From NCBI GenBank assembly GCA_022710025.1, contig JAKLHS010000037.1:1-6319 (forward strand): DNA of 6,319 nucleotides. Direction: 5' to 3'. Of the stretch, positions 1-6,094 are shown in pieces. The stretch comes from Caldisericota bacterium. Its GTDB lineage: Bacteria > Caldisericota > Caldisericia > Cryosericales > Cryosericaceae. The position numbers and the translations under genes are program-made. Each line of letters opens with the position of its first letter. Position 1 is the stretch's first letter. Under the pieces are notes generated by a model. It was not told where the DNA came from and made no database searches. It worked only from the letters and a program-made list of their open reading frames with translations.

Positions 1-715
1 CGGCCAGTATGCCCACTTGCCGCAGGCCCCCACCCAGACGCTTGCGGTTTTTGCGCGCCCTTTCGATGAAATCCCTGGAGCCCACCAGCATGGATCCGAC
101 CGGTGCGCACAATCCTTTGGAGAGGCAGAACATGACAGAATCTGCATACGATGCCCAGACATCAGGAGCTATGCCGGAAGCGATGGATGCATTGAACAGG
201 CGAGCACCATCCATATGGACCGCGATAGATCTGTCGCGAGCGATAGCAGAAATCTCACGTACATACTCAATGGGCCATACCCGCCCGCCTCCCCTGTTGT
301 GCGTATTCTCAATTGCAATCAGGGAAGTCCTGGGGTAGTGGATATTGGCCGCGTCTCGGATCGCATGCCGGACCGCGTCAGGATCCATGATGCCTCTGAT
401 GCCGGACACCTGTCGCGCCTGAACTCCGGAGAGGGCAGCGATGTCCCCCACTTCGTAGTAAAAGATGTGGCTCTCTGATTCCGTGATCAGCTCGTCGCCC
501 CGCTGCGCATGGGTCATGATGGCTACCTGATTGCCCATGGTGCCCGAACAGACAAACAATGCCGCTTCTTTCCCGAGCATCTCGGCAGCCAGCTTCTCGA
601 GCTTGATGACGGTAGGATCTTCGCGATAGACGTCATCCCCCACTTCAGCTACCGCCATGGCTTCCCGCATTGCCTGCGTGGGTTTCGTAACTGTATCTGA
701 ACGCAAGTCGATCAT
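1..715 (-). CDS. ltaE: L-threonine aldolase, PLP-dependent (3' end cut by window edge)
   Basis: Cleaves L-threonine or L-allo-threonine to glycine and acetaldehyde in the cytoplasm. The first 238 residues are visible, and roughly the last 100 of a typical 340-residue enzyme lie beyond the left edge. Diagnostic motifs are all present: the N-terminal [11 protein letters not shown] (residues 3-13), the SGTMGNQ loop (58-63), His83 that would stack on [14 protein letters not shown] (135-145), MDGAR with Asp169 and Arg172, and [10 protein letters not shown] with the PLP lysine at Lys200, followed by the LGGGLRQ stretch (227-233). The ATG at 715 is preceded by GGAGGA at 720-725 and begins exactly where family members begin. 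It lies 33 bases downstream of the scaffold gene on the same strand, so it is probably co-transcribed with the Fe-S genes. Whether the enzyme prefers L-threonine or L-allo-threonine cannot be told. The family call is very secure. Confidence 0.95.
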   Translation of the reverse strand, partial: MIDLRSDTVTKPTQAMREAMAVAEVGDDVYREDPTVIKLEKLAAEMLGKEAALFVCSGTMGNQVAIMTHAQRGDELITESESHIFYYEVGDIAALSGVQARQVSGIRGIMDPDAVRHAIRDAANIHYPRTSLIAIENTHNRGGGRVWPIEYVREISAIARDRSIAVHMDGARLFNASIASGIAPDVWASYADSVMFCLSKGLCAPVGSMLVGSRDFIERARKNRKRLGGGLRQVGILA

Positions 716-748
716 GTTCTCCTCCAACGACGCAGTCTGGCCGATGTT

Positions 749-1381
749 TCACACATTCTCGACATTCACAGACTTCACGCCGCGTATTTTGCTGACGTGC
801 TCAATGATCTCCTCGATCGTCGGATCAAGATATTTCTCGTCCGCGTTGATGCTTATCTCGACAGTGACGGCACCCTGGTCGATGCCGACGTATTTTACAA
901 GCTTAAGCGTGATGATGTCGGCACCGATCGGCGGCCAGAGCACATGTCTCAACTCGTCTGTGACGGTCTTGACGTCCAGCGTGGTGTCGTAGTCGATGCC
1001 CTTGTGCTCCTTCTTGTACTGCCGTATTGCAGACCGCAGTCCATCGACCGCCAGCACGGAGCAGTGCATCTTGACGGGAGGTAATCCGCCGAGTTCGTCG
1101 GCGGCCTGCTTCCATGTGATCGCCTCGGCCTCGTCCAGTGTTTTCCCCTTGGCCAGATCGGTGATGATGGAACCCGTCGCTATGTTGGACGCGCATCCAT
1201 ATGACTGGAACTTCACGTCTTCGATGCGGTCGGTCGCGGGATCTATTTTGAGATACACCGTGATCTCGTCTCCACAGGCCGGCGATCCCTCCGTCGCACA
1301 GGCGTCTGCATGCTCGATCGTCCCTATGTTGTGAGGGTTTTTGAAGTGCTCGATCACCTTTGCCGTATACTTGATCGACAT
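749..1381 (-). CDS. IscU/NifU-type Fe-S scaffold fused to a C-terminal MIP18/DUF59-like domain
   Basis: Scaffold on which [2Fe-2S] or [4Fe-4S] clusters are built from sulfur supplied by a cysteine desulfurase. The protein has 210 residues. Residues 1-128 are a canonical IscU domain with the three ligand cysteines Cys36 (in PACGD, with Asp38), Cys63 (in YGCAS) and Cys107 (in LPPVKMHCS). LPPVK at 100-104 matches the HscA-chaperone binding motif of IscU, although no chaperone gene is in the window. IscU proper is about 128 residues, so about 80 residues are extra. Residues about 138-210 resemble a MIP18/PaaD/SufT (DUF59) domain: a PPIGADIITLKLV segment, a VTVEISI strand, then an acidic helix and a GVKSVNVE ending. 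The C-terminus is not an Nfu domain, because no CxxC is present. A start at 1426 is possible, but ATG 1381 fits the family N-terminus and has AAGGAGG at 1387-1393, which overlaps the stop codon of the desulfurase gene and suggests translational coupling. Confidence 0.93.
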   Translation of the reverse strand: MSIKYTAKVIEHFKNPHNIGTIEHADACATEGSPACGDEITVYLKIDPATDRIEDVKFQSYGCASNIATGSIITDLAKGKTLDEAEAITWKQAADELGGLPPVKMHCSVLAVDGLRSAIRQYKKEHKGIDYDTTLDVKTVTDELRHVLWPPIGADIITLKLVKYVGIDQGAVTVEISINADEKYLDPTIEEIIEHVSKIRGVKSVNVENV

Positions 1382-1391
1382 ACCTGCCTCC

Positions 1392-2573
1392 TTAGTGAGC
1401 AGTCGGTTTGATCGTGCTCTGAGCACGCAATCGTTCTACGATCGGCACGAGTTTCTCCAGCGTCGTGTCGATGTCGGCTTGTGTCGTATAGCGGGACAAC
1501 GTGAACCGGATCGAACCATGCGCCTGCTCATGATTGCGTCCTATGGCCATGAGAACGTAGTTGGGTTTCAGTGTTGCCGCGGCACAGGCCGATCCCGTGT
1601 CGACAATGATCCCCTCCATGTCCAGAAACATCATGATGGCCTCTCCTTCGATAAAGAGAAAGCTATAGCACAGGTGTGAGGCAGACCGCCCTTCCCCGTC
1701 CGGTCCATTGAGCAAGATATGAGGAATTCGTTCGATGATGCCGTTTGCAAGATGATCTCTCAATGCACGCATCCTCGCCACATCTTCGTCAAAAGCAGCA
1801 TACAGGAGCTCGGTCGCCTTGTCGAAACCGGCTATGCCCATCGTATTCGGCGTTCCCGGCGCAAGTACTGAGTACGATTCCGCCCCAAAACTGATCGGCC
1901 GGGTGCCGGTTCCCTTGCGAACGTACAGGGCGCCTACCCCTTTGGGTCCGTGCACCTTGTTACTGGAGAAACTCACGAGATCAGCCTTTACCGTGTCAAC
2001 ACCCAGACGCTGTGTCTGGAGCGCGCTGGCGAAATCAATGTGATATGGTATCTTGCGGCCGATCCTAGCTGATGCATGAGCAACGATTTCGCCTGCTTCC
2101 GCTATCGGTTCGACGGTCCCGATCATGTGGTTGACAGCCATCAGACTCACCATGGCTGTGTGCTCGTTGATCACGGAGGCCAGCTGATCCAGGTCATAGC
2201 GCCCTTCCGCGTCAACCCGCAGATAATGAGCCTTGCAACCCTGTTTTTCCAGCGCCTTGCACACGGCTAGGGTAGCGGGGTGCTCTATCTCACTCGTCAC
2301 GACCTCGGGAGCGTTATCTGTCTGCGCACGAACGGTTCCCAGAACAGCAATATTGATCGATTCGGTTCCGCTCCCGGTGAACACGATCTCACCGGGGGTC
2401 GCGCCGATCGCCGAAGCCAATCGCGCCTGCGCACGCTCGATAAGCTCTGCAGCTTCCGTTCCGCATTGAGTGAACGCTGCCGGCACGGCATAATCTGTGG
2501 CTGCCACGGTATGCATGGCGTCCCACACCTCTGGCGCAACCATGGTGCTGCGGAAGTTGTCCAAATATATCAT
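1392..2573 (-). CDS. Cysteine desulfurase, NifS/IscS family, divergent
   Basis: PLP enzyme that converts cysteine to alanine and carries the sulfur as a persulfide for delivery to the scaffold protein. Its 393 residues match the usual family length of 380-405. Visible landmarks are the N-terminal YLDN (residues 3-6), the phosphate-binding GSGTES loop (67-72), His98 in EIEHPA, Asp180, the PLP lysine Lys206 in SSNKVHGPKG, and the catalytic Cys330 in DTGSACAAATLKP. The long Cys loop places it in the group I (IscS/NifS) desulfurases. Several positions differ from the consensus: DNFRST replaces the usual DNNATT, VNHMIG replaces VNNEIG, DFAS replaces DATQ, and Asn205 replaces the usual histidine before the lysine. 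The ATG at 2573 has GGGAGGA at 2577-2583. The scaffold gene starts 10 bases after its stop. The context supports desulfurase activity, but another cysteine- or selenocysteine-cleaving role within the same fold cannot be excluded. Confidence 0.92.
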   Translation of the reverse strand: MIYLDNFRSTMVAPEVWDAMHTVAATDYAVPAAFTQCGTEAAELIERAQARLASAIGATPGEIVFTGSGTESINIAVLGTVRAQTDNAPEVVTSEIEHPATLAVCKALEKQGCKAHYLRVDAEGRYDLDQLASVINEHTAMVSLMAVNHMIGTVEPIAEAGEIVAHASARIGRKIPYHIDFASALQTQRLGVDTVKADLVSFSSNKVHGPKGVGALYVRKGTGTRPISFGAESYSVLAPGTPNTMGIAGFDKATELLYAAFDEDVARMRALRDHLANGIIERIPHILLNGPDGEGRSASHLCYSFLFIEGEAIMMFLDMEGIIVDTGSACAAATLKPNYVLMAIGRNHEQAHGSIRFTLSRYTTQADIDTTLEKLVPIVERLRAQSTIKPTAH

Positions 2574-2615
2574 GATTCCTCCCTTTCACGTGGCCGGGAA
2601 ATCACTCAATGACTG

Positions 2616-2646
2616 CCGGCACGGAGCGACACAAGAAATGTGCCGG
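2616..2646 (-). repeat. Inverted repeat upstream of the desulfurase gene
   Basis: CCGGCAC at 2616-2622 pairs perfectly with GTGCCGG at 2640-2646 across a 17-base loop. It sits 43 bases upstream of the desulfurase start and immediately next to the T-run of the terminator candidate. It could be a protein-binding operator or an mRNA leader hairpin. The function is inferred from position alone. Confidence 0.4.
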
Positions 2647-2682
2647 AAAAATCGTGGTCGCAGAGATCCATTTGCTGCGACC
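2647..2682 (-). terminator. Candidate intrinsic terminator for the por operon
   Basis: On the minus strand GGTCGCAG and CTGCGACC form a perfect 8-bp stem (six G-C pairs) around an 11-base loop (2656-2682). ACGA and then five T residues (2647-2651) follow. The 4-base gap before the T-run and the shortness of that run make it weaker than a textbook terminator, but its place about 100 bases beyond the porB stop is fitting. It would act on minus-strand transcription. Confidence 0.5.
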
Positions 2683-2719
2683 TGCATATGACCAATGGGT
2701 ATAACCGTACCTCATATGC

Positions 2720-2755
2720 CATCAGCCCATCGGCATTGTAGCCGCTGGGCTGATG
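2720..2755 (-). terminator. Strong stem-loop just beyond porB, without a T-run
   Basis: A 10-bp stem (2720-2729 with 2746-2755), one mismatch, then a further 4-bp stem (2731-2734 with 2741-2744) close on a 6-base loop. It begins 24 bases after the porB stop codon. No T-run follows on either strand, so it is not a classical intrinsic terminator. It may protect the 3' end of the por mRNA from exonucleases, or work together with the weaker terminator candidate downstream. Confidence 0.5.
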
Positions 2756-2779
2756 AATACAACGAATTACCAGTGATGA

Positions 2780-3724
2780 CTAAAACCGGACTCCTGACGC
2801 TTCGAGCTTCACCAGTCTGTCCCACTCATCGTCGATCATCTCCTGCATCTCTACGATAACGTGCTGATTCTCGGGACGGAACAGGTGCTTGAATCGTGTC
2901 TGCCCCTTGAGGAAATCTTCGATTGGTTTCCGGTTCGTTGGTTTCGATGTGATATGCACTATTCCGTTTTCGATCTCATACAGGGGCCAGAAGTTTGTCT
3001 CGACCGCCAATCTGGAGTACTGCATGGTCAATGCGGAGTCAAACGACCAGTTTGTCGTGCACGGTTGCAGCACCGCGAGCACAGCCGGCCCATCGGCGCT
3101 GAATCCTTTCTGCGCTTTCTTGAATACATCCAAGGTATTGTGCACGGCTGACTGGCCGACATATGGAATACGATGAGCCGCTGCAATCTCAACGAGGTTC
3201 TTCCTCCACTGAGGCTTCCCGGGGCTGACCTTCCCGGCAGGAACGGTCGACGTGCTCGCTCCGAACGGCGTAGCGCCACTGCGCTGATTGCCTGTGTTCA
3301 TGTAACCCTCATTGTCATAGACAAGATACATGAACCTGTGGTATCGCTCGAGCGCCCCAGAGAGGGCTTGAAATCCTATGTCATAGGTGCCGCCATCGCC
3401 TCCCACGGCAAGGATGTTGACCTCCCCGTTGATCTTTCCCCTGTGCTTCAGCGACTTGTAGGCCGCCTCTATCCCTGCCGCTACGGCTGCGGCATTCTCA
3501 AATGTCAGGTGCATCCACGGTGTGTTCCACGCCGTATAGGGGTAAACGGCCGTCGTAACCTCCAGACATCCCGTCGCATTGATGACGATGACCGGCTTGT
3601 CCGAGGCAGCCAGAACCTCCTTCAGCACCACAGGGATTCCACAGCCCGCACACATGCGGTGGCCAGAAACAAGCTTGGCCGCTGATCCCGACGTCTTGAG
3701 CGCTATATCTTGGAGTGTAGGCAT
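2780..3724 (-). CDS. porB: Pyruvate:ferredoxin oxidoreductase, beta subunit
   Basis: Catalytic subunit that binds thiamine pyrophosphate and the proximal [4Fe-4S] cluster. It decarboxylates pyruvate together with alpha and passes electrons to delta. Its 314 residues are the usual length. Four cluster cysteines are in place: Cys25 and Cys28 in MCAGCG, Cys53 in ATGCLE, and Cys222 in QPCTTNW. The TPP/Mg motif runs from GGDGG (108-112) to DNEGYMNTG (137-145). The NTGNQRSGATPFGA stretch (143-156) is the form seen in pyruvate enzymes; the branched-chain and 2-oxoglutarate homologues usually differ here. The ATG at 3724 lies 3 bases past the porA stop, with a GAGGGGG ribosome site at 3731-3737 inside the end of porA. 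It is the last gene of the por operon and is followed by a stem-loop. A closely related oxoacid substrate such as 2-oxobutyrate is possible. Confidence 0.96.
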   Translation of the reverse strand: MPTLQDIALKTSGSAAKLVSGHRMCAGCGIPVVLKEVLAASDKPVIVINATGCLEVTTAVYPYTAWNTPWMHLTFENAAAVAAGIEAAYKSLKHRGKINGEVNILAVGGDGGTYDIGFQALSGALERYHRFMYLVYDNEGYMNTGNQRSGATPFGASTSTVPAGKVSPGKPQWRKNLVEIAAAHRIPYVGQSAVHNTLDVFKKAQKGFSADGPAVLAVLQPCTTNWSFDSALTMQYSRLAVETNFWPLYEIENGIVHITSKPTNRKPIEDFLKGQTRFKHLFRPENQHVIVEMQEMIDDEWDRLVKLEASGVRF

Positions 3725-3727
3725 TTG

Positions 3728-4897
3728 TTACCCCCTCAACCCGATGTACCGCTGGCGTTTCGAGTCCAGCTCTCCCGTAAGCAGCTCCTCGAACACGGCT
3801 TCCACTTCCGTACTGAGAATGTCCCGCCCCCCCAGACCGAAGACATAACTTTGCACCTTCGGTCTCGTATCCAGTTCATACAAAACGCTGCGGATTTCCG
3901 TGTAAACCGGCGCGCAAGCGCCGAAGCTCATAGATCGATCAAGGATGCCGATAGCAGGGATGTTTTCGAGAGCGGCACGGACTTCCTCATATGGAAACGG
4001 TCTGAACAGGATCGGCTTCAGCAATCCGACTTTTTTGCCCCGACCCCGCATCGCATCGACGGCGACTTTCGCGGTACCAGCGGCTGAATTGAGAACAACG
4101 ATAGCCGCCTCGGCATCATCCAACCTGTAGGTTTCGAAGTACGGATATGCATGCCCTGTGATCGAAGAGAGTTCACGGCCGACTTCTTTGTATACCTGAA
4201 ACACGTTACCCATGGCTTCTTCCTGTGCACGCTTGGCTTCGAACAAATAGTCGGGAAGTGCCATCGCGCCTATCGTGCGCACATGCTCCGTATCAAGCAA
4301 ACTGCGTTCCAGAGAACGAATGCCCACGAAGGACTGTACCGCAGCATCATCAAAGATCTCAACCGGTTCCACGGCGTGGCTTGTGATAAACCCGTCCTGA
4401 TTCACCATGACAGGCAGCTGAATGCGCCGATCTTCTGCAACGCGAATGGCAAGGAGGATGTTTTCATAGACCTCCTGTGCATTCTCGCTGAAGATCTGGA
4501 TCCATCCGAGGGTTGTCACGCCCATGACGTCTGAGTGGTCGCAATGGATATTGAGCGGAGCCGAGATCGTCCGGTTCACCAACGGCATGACGATAGGCAG
4601 CCGTAATCCAGGTGTTGCCGCGACGATCTCCCACATCAGAGCCAACCCTTGTGATGATGTTGCCGACATTGCCCGTGCCCCAGCCGCTTCCGCTCCTACC
4701 GTAGCGGACATTGCAGAGTGTTCCGATTCCACAGGGATCATCTCCGTATCAACGATCCCATCGGCGACATACGCGGCAAATTGTTCTACAATGGGCGTTT
4801 GAGGAGTGATCGGGTATGCGACGACCACATCGGGGTTGATCTGGCGCATTGCCTCTGCTGCCGCCTGTGCACCGGTTATTGCTTTTCTGATTCCCAT
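3728..4897 (-). CDS. porA: Pyruvate:ferredoxin oxidoreductase, alpha subunit
   Basis: Supplies the pyrimidine-binding half of the TPP site and much of the substrate pocket. Its 389 residues match family length. The YPITPQTP motif (28-35) includes Thr31, and NRTISAPLNI (108-117) includes Arg109; these correspond to the threonine and arginine that contact pyruvate in characterised enzymes. Glu59 in VESEHSA is the likely glutamate that activates TPP. DHSD (120-123) and QDGFITSH (167-174) are further PorA hallmarks, and the C-terminal transketolase-like domain with FGLGGRD (353-359) is complete. The ATG at 4897 has GGGAGG at 4905-4910, which overlaps the porD stop codon and suggests coupled translation. 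Both the substrate-site motifs and the partners favour pyruvate over branched-chain 2-oxoacids. Confidence 0.96.
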   Translation of the reverse strand: MGIRKAITGAQAAAEAMRQINPDVVVAYPITPQTPIVEQFAAYVADGIVDTEMIPVESEHSAMSATVGAEAAGARAMSATSSQGLALMWEIVAATPGLRLPIVMPLVNRTISAPLNIHCDHSDVMGVTTLGWIQIFSENAQEVYENILLAIRVAEDRRIQLPVMVNQDGFITSHAVEPVEIFDDAAVQSFVGIRSLERSLLDTEHVRTIGAMALPDYLFEAKRAQEEAMGNVFQVYKEVGRELSSITGHAYPYFETYRLDDAEAAIVVLNSAAGTAKVAVDAMRGRGKKVGLLKPILFRPFPYEEVRAALENIPAIGILDRSMSFGACAPVYTEIRSVLYELDTRPKVQSYVFGLGGRDILSTEVEAVFEELLTGELDSKRQRYIGLRG

Positions 4898-4909
4898 ATC
4901 GTCGCCTCC

Positions 4910-5260
4910 CTACGGCTTGCAGGCAGCCTGTTCGGCTTCTTCTTCACGAACCATGGTTATGCACTTTGTGGGACACTCATGCGCGCAGATGCCGCACCCC
5001 TTGCAGTAGGCAAGGTCCGTTTGCCAGCGAACGACCCCTTTGAATATCTTGCCGCCCTTTCCTGCGACCCCCTCCTCCGTCTGTGTAACCGGGATCGCCA
5101 TATCAGGACAGTACGAAACACAGATCATGCAATGGATGCAATTAGCCGGGTCATAGACCGGACGCAGGATACGCCACCCGCCGGTCCGGTAGCCAAGAGA
5201 TGTCGCGGGCGGCAGCTCCATGCCTGTCTCCAGATCCTGCCAGACCTTCTTGTCGCTCAC
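4910..5260 (-). CDS. porD: Pyruvate:ferredoxin oxidoreductase, delta subunit (2x[4Fe-4S] ferredoxin-like)
   Basis: Electron-transfer subunit that relays electrons from the beta-subunit cluster to soluble ferredoxin. It has 116 residues, typical for PorD. Two bacterial ferredoxin motifs are complete: Cys41, Cys44, Cys47 and Cys51-Pro, and Cys86, Cys89, Cys92 and Cys96-Pro. Two further cysteines, Cys100 and Cys114, are not part of these motifs. The N-terminal 30 residues, including a GYRTGGWR segment, are the usual PorD lead-in. The start codon is GTG at 5260, inside a GTGA overlap with the porG stop, and GAGGTGA at 5265-5271 is the ribosome site. This arrangement points to translational coupling with porG. 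Confidence 0.96.
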   Translation of the reverse strand: MSDKKVWQDLETGMELPPATSLGYRTGGWRILRPVYDPANCIHCMICVSYCPDMAIPVTQTEEGVAGKGGKIFKGVVRWQTDLAYCKGCGICAHECPTKCITMVREEEAEQAACKP

Positions 5261-5823
5261 TTCGTCACCTCATCGTATCCTATGTGCAACATCTCGATGT
5301 TCTTGCGGACCTTCTCCTCGCCCAACTTGGGCAGAAAGTGCTCACGAAGGACGCTTTCAAGGGATTCCAGTCTGACGACCCCGGTCAGCTTGATGAGAGC
5401 TCCGAGCATGGGAACGTTCGGAGTATCCGTCGCCAGCAGATCGAGGGAAATGCTTGTTGCATCGATGCTGTAGGTCGGTCCGGAGAAGCCGGCAAGTTTC
5501 TGGATATCCGCAGCGCAAACCTTCGTATTGACGATGAGGATGCCCTGCTCCTGCAGACCGGCCGCTACGGCAATCGACCGCATGATACCGAAGTCAAGGA
5601 CCAGAACGGCATCAGGGTGAAGGACCGGCTCATGGCTACGCAATTCTGTCTGCGAGATCTTGGTGTACGCGACTGTAGGAGCGCCTCTCCTCTCCGAGCC
5701 GTATTCCGGGAATGACTGGATATACTTGCCTTCTTTGAACGCTGCCTCGGCGAGCAACTGTGAACCTGACTTGGCGCCCTGGCCCGCCCTGCCATGCATA
5801 CGGACCTCATAAATTTCCTTCAT
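5257..5823 (-). CDS. porG: Pyruvate:ferredoxin oxidoreductase, gamma subunit
   Basis: Structural gamma subunit of the four-subunit enzyme; this domain is associated with coenzyme A binding in the superfamily. The protein has 188 residues from the chosen start, the usual length. HGRAGQGAKSG (10-20) and FPEYGSERRGAPTVAYTK (38-55) are the two signature segments, and TPNVPMLGAL (134-143) is the conserved C-terminal part. The frame stays open upstream to an ATG at 5982, but those 53 residues are arginine-rich with no family resemblance. ATG 5823 has GAGGAGG at 5828-5834 and starts with the expected MKEIYEVRMHGR. It is the first gene of the por operon, which gives the gamma-delta-alpha-beta order known from Thermotoga and many archaea. 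Confidence 0.95.
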   Translation of the reverse strand: MKEIYEVRMHGRAGQGAKSGSQLLAEAAFKEGKYIQSFPEYGSERRGAPTVAYTKISQTELRSHEPVLHPDAVLVLDFGIMRSIAVAAGLQEQGILIVNTKVCAADIQKLAGFSGPTYSIDATSISLDLLATDTPNVPMLGALIKLTGVVRLESLESVLREHFLPKLGEEKVRKNIEMLHIGYDEVTK

Positions 5824-5990
5824 GCTGCCTCCTCTTCGCAGACCTCGGTCACAATCACCGGTCGCATGGCACGCGTTCAAGAGGAGCGGAGACGCGAACT
5901 GGCAATCCCTCCCCCAGCTGGCAGCCAGCCTGAACACCGGCCGTCTCTCCTTCTCTGCCGGTCTGGGGCGCCAGTTACGCACGCTTTATC

Positions 5991-6018
5991 AGTATAGGAT
6001 GAGCAACCTCAAAAGCAA
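5991..6018 (-). promoter_or_regulatory. Candidate sigma70-type promoter for the por operon
   Basis: On the minus strand a TTGCTT hexamer (6013-6018) is followed after 16 bases by TATACT (5991-5996), a five-of-six match to the -10 consensus. The -35 match is only three of six. Transcription would start near 5984 and leave a leader of about 160 bases before porG. It is the best promoter-like pair in this gap, but this is pattern matching only. Confidence 0.45.
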
Positions 6019-6035
6019 CCGGCAGTCTTGACCCG

Positions 6036-6064
6036 GCTCGGTTCGCACAACGATGCAACCGAGC
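6036..6064 (-). terminator. Stem-loop after the upstream partial gene
   Basis: GCTCGGTT at 6036-6043 and AACCGAGC at 6057-6064 form an 8-bp stem around 13 bases, part of which can pair further (GCA with TGC on the minus strand). It lies about 30 bases past the stop of the upstream partial gene and before the por promoter candidate. No T-run follows immediately on the minus strand; the nearest is a TTTT some 20 bases on. It is a plausible but weak terminator. Confidence 0.35.
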
Positions 6065-6094
6065 GACACAGATGTCCGCAGAGAATGCAGAAAC

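Larger units (their letters stand above)
2574..2779 (-). other. Intergenic spacer between porB and the desulfurase gene
   Basis: This 206-base spacer separates the two tight gene clusters and is far longer than any gap inside either. It contains three inverted repeats (2616-2646, 2656-2682 and 2720-2755) and two CATATG hexamers (2685-2690 and 2713-2718). It holds no convincing open frame. It is the likely site where por transcription ends and where the desulfurase unit begins or is regulated. I could not identify a convincing -35/-10 pair for the desulfurase unit. Confidence 0.7.
5824..6094 (-). other. Non-coding region upstream of the por operon
   Basis: The 271 bases between the upstream partial gene and porG contain an inverted repeat, a promoter candidate and a leader of about 160 bases. 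Within the leader, ACCGGC and GCCGGT (5957-5962 with 5936-5941) pair around a 15-base loop that on the minus strand is almost all purine. Past the window's partial gene no reading frame here looks like a protein. I saw no recognisable riboswitch core. Confidence 0.6.

Noticed and set aside
17..478. Plus-strand open frames at 17-478 and 9-338.
   Set aside because: They are antisense to the threonine aldolase, whose minus-strand frame is unbroken from 715 to the window edge and carries every family motif.
752..970. The scaffold's C-terminal part being an Nfu (NifU C-terminal) domain.
   Set aside because: That domain carries a CxxC pair, and this stretch contains no cysteine at all. The residue pattern fits DUF59 better.
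1382..1426. A 15-residue extension of the scaffold protein to a start at 1426.
   Set aside because: It would overlap the end of the desulfurase gene. The ATG at 1381 has AAGGAGG upstream and matches the IscU N-terminus.
4718..5473. A 251-residue open frame on the plus strand.
   Set aside because: It lies antisense to porA, porD and porG, which have complete family motifs. Its own translation has no recognisable domain and its Cys/Arg-rich composition is typical of a shadow frame.
5824..5982. N-terminal extension of porG to the ATG at 5982.
   Set aside because: The 53 extra residues are arginine-rich and unlike the family. ATG 5823 has a strong ribosome site and gives the standard N-terminus.
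5824..5984. A TPP riboswitch in the por leader, expected because Por uses TPP.
   Set aside because: The conserved CTGAGA-type core of the TPP riboswitch is not present in the leader on the coding strand.
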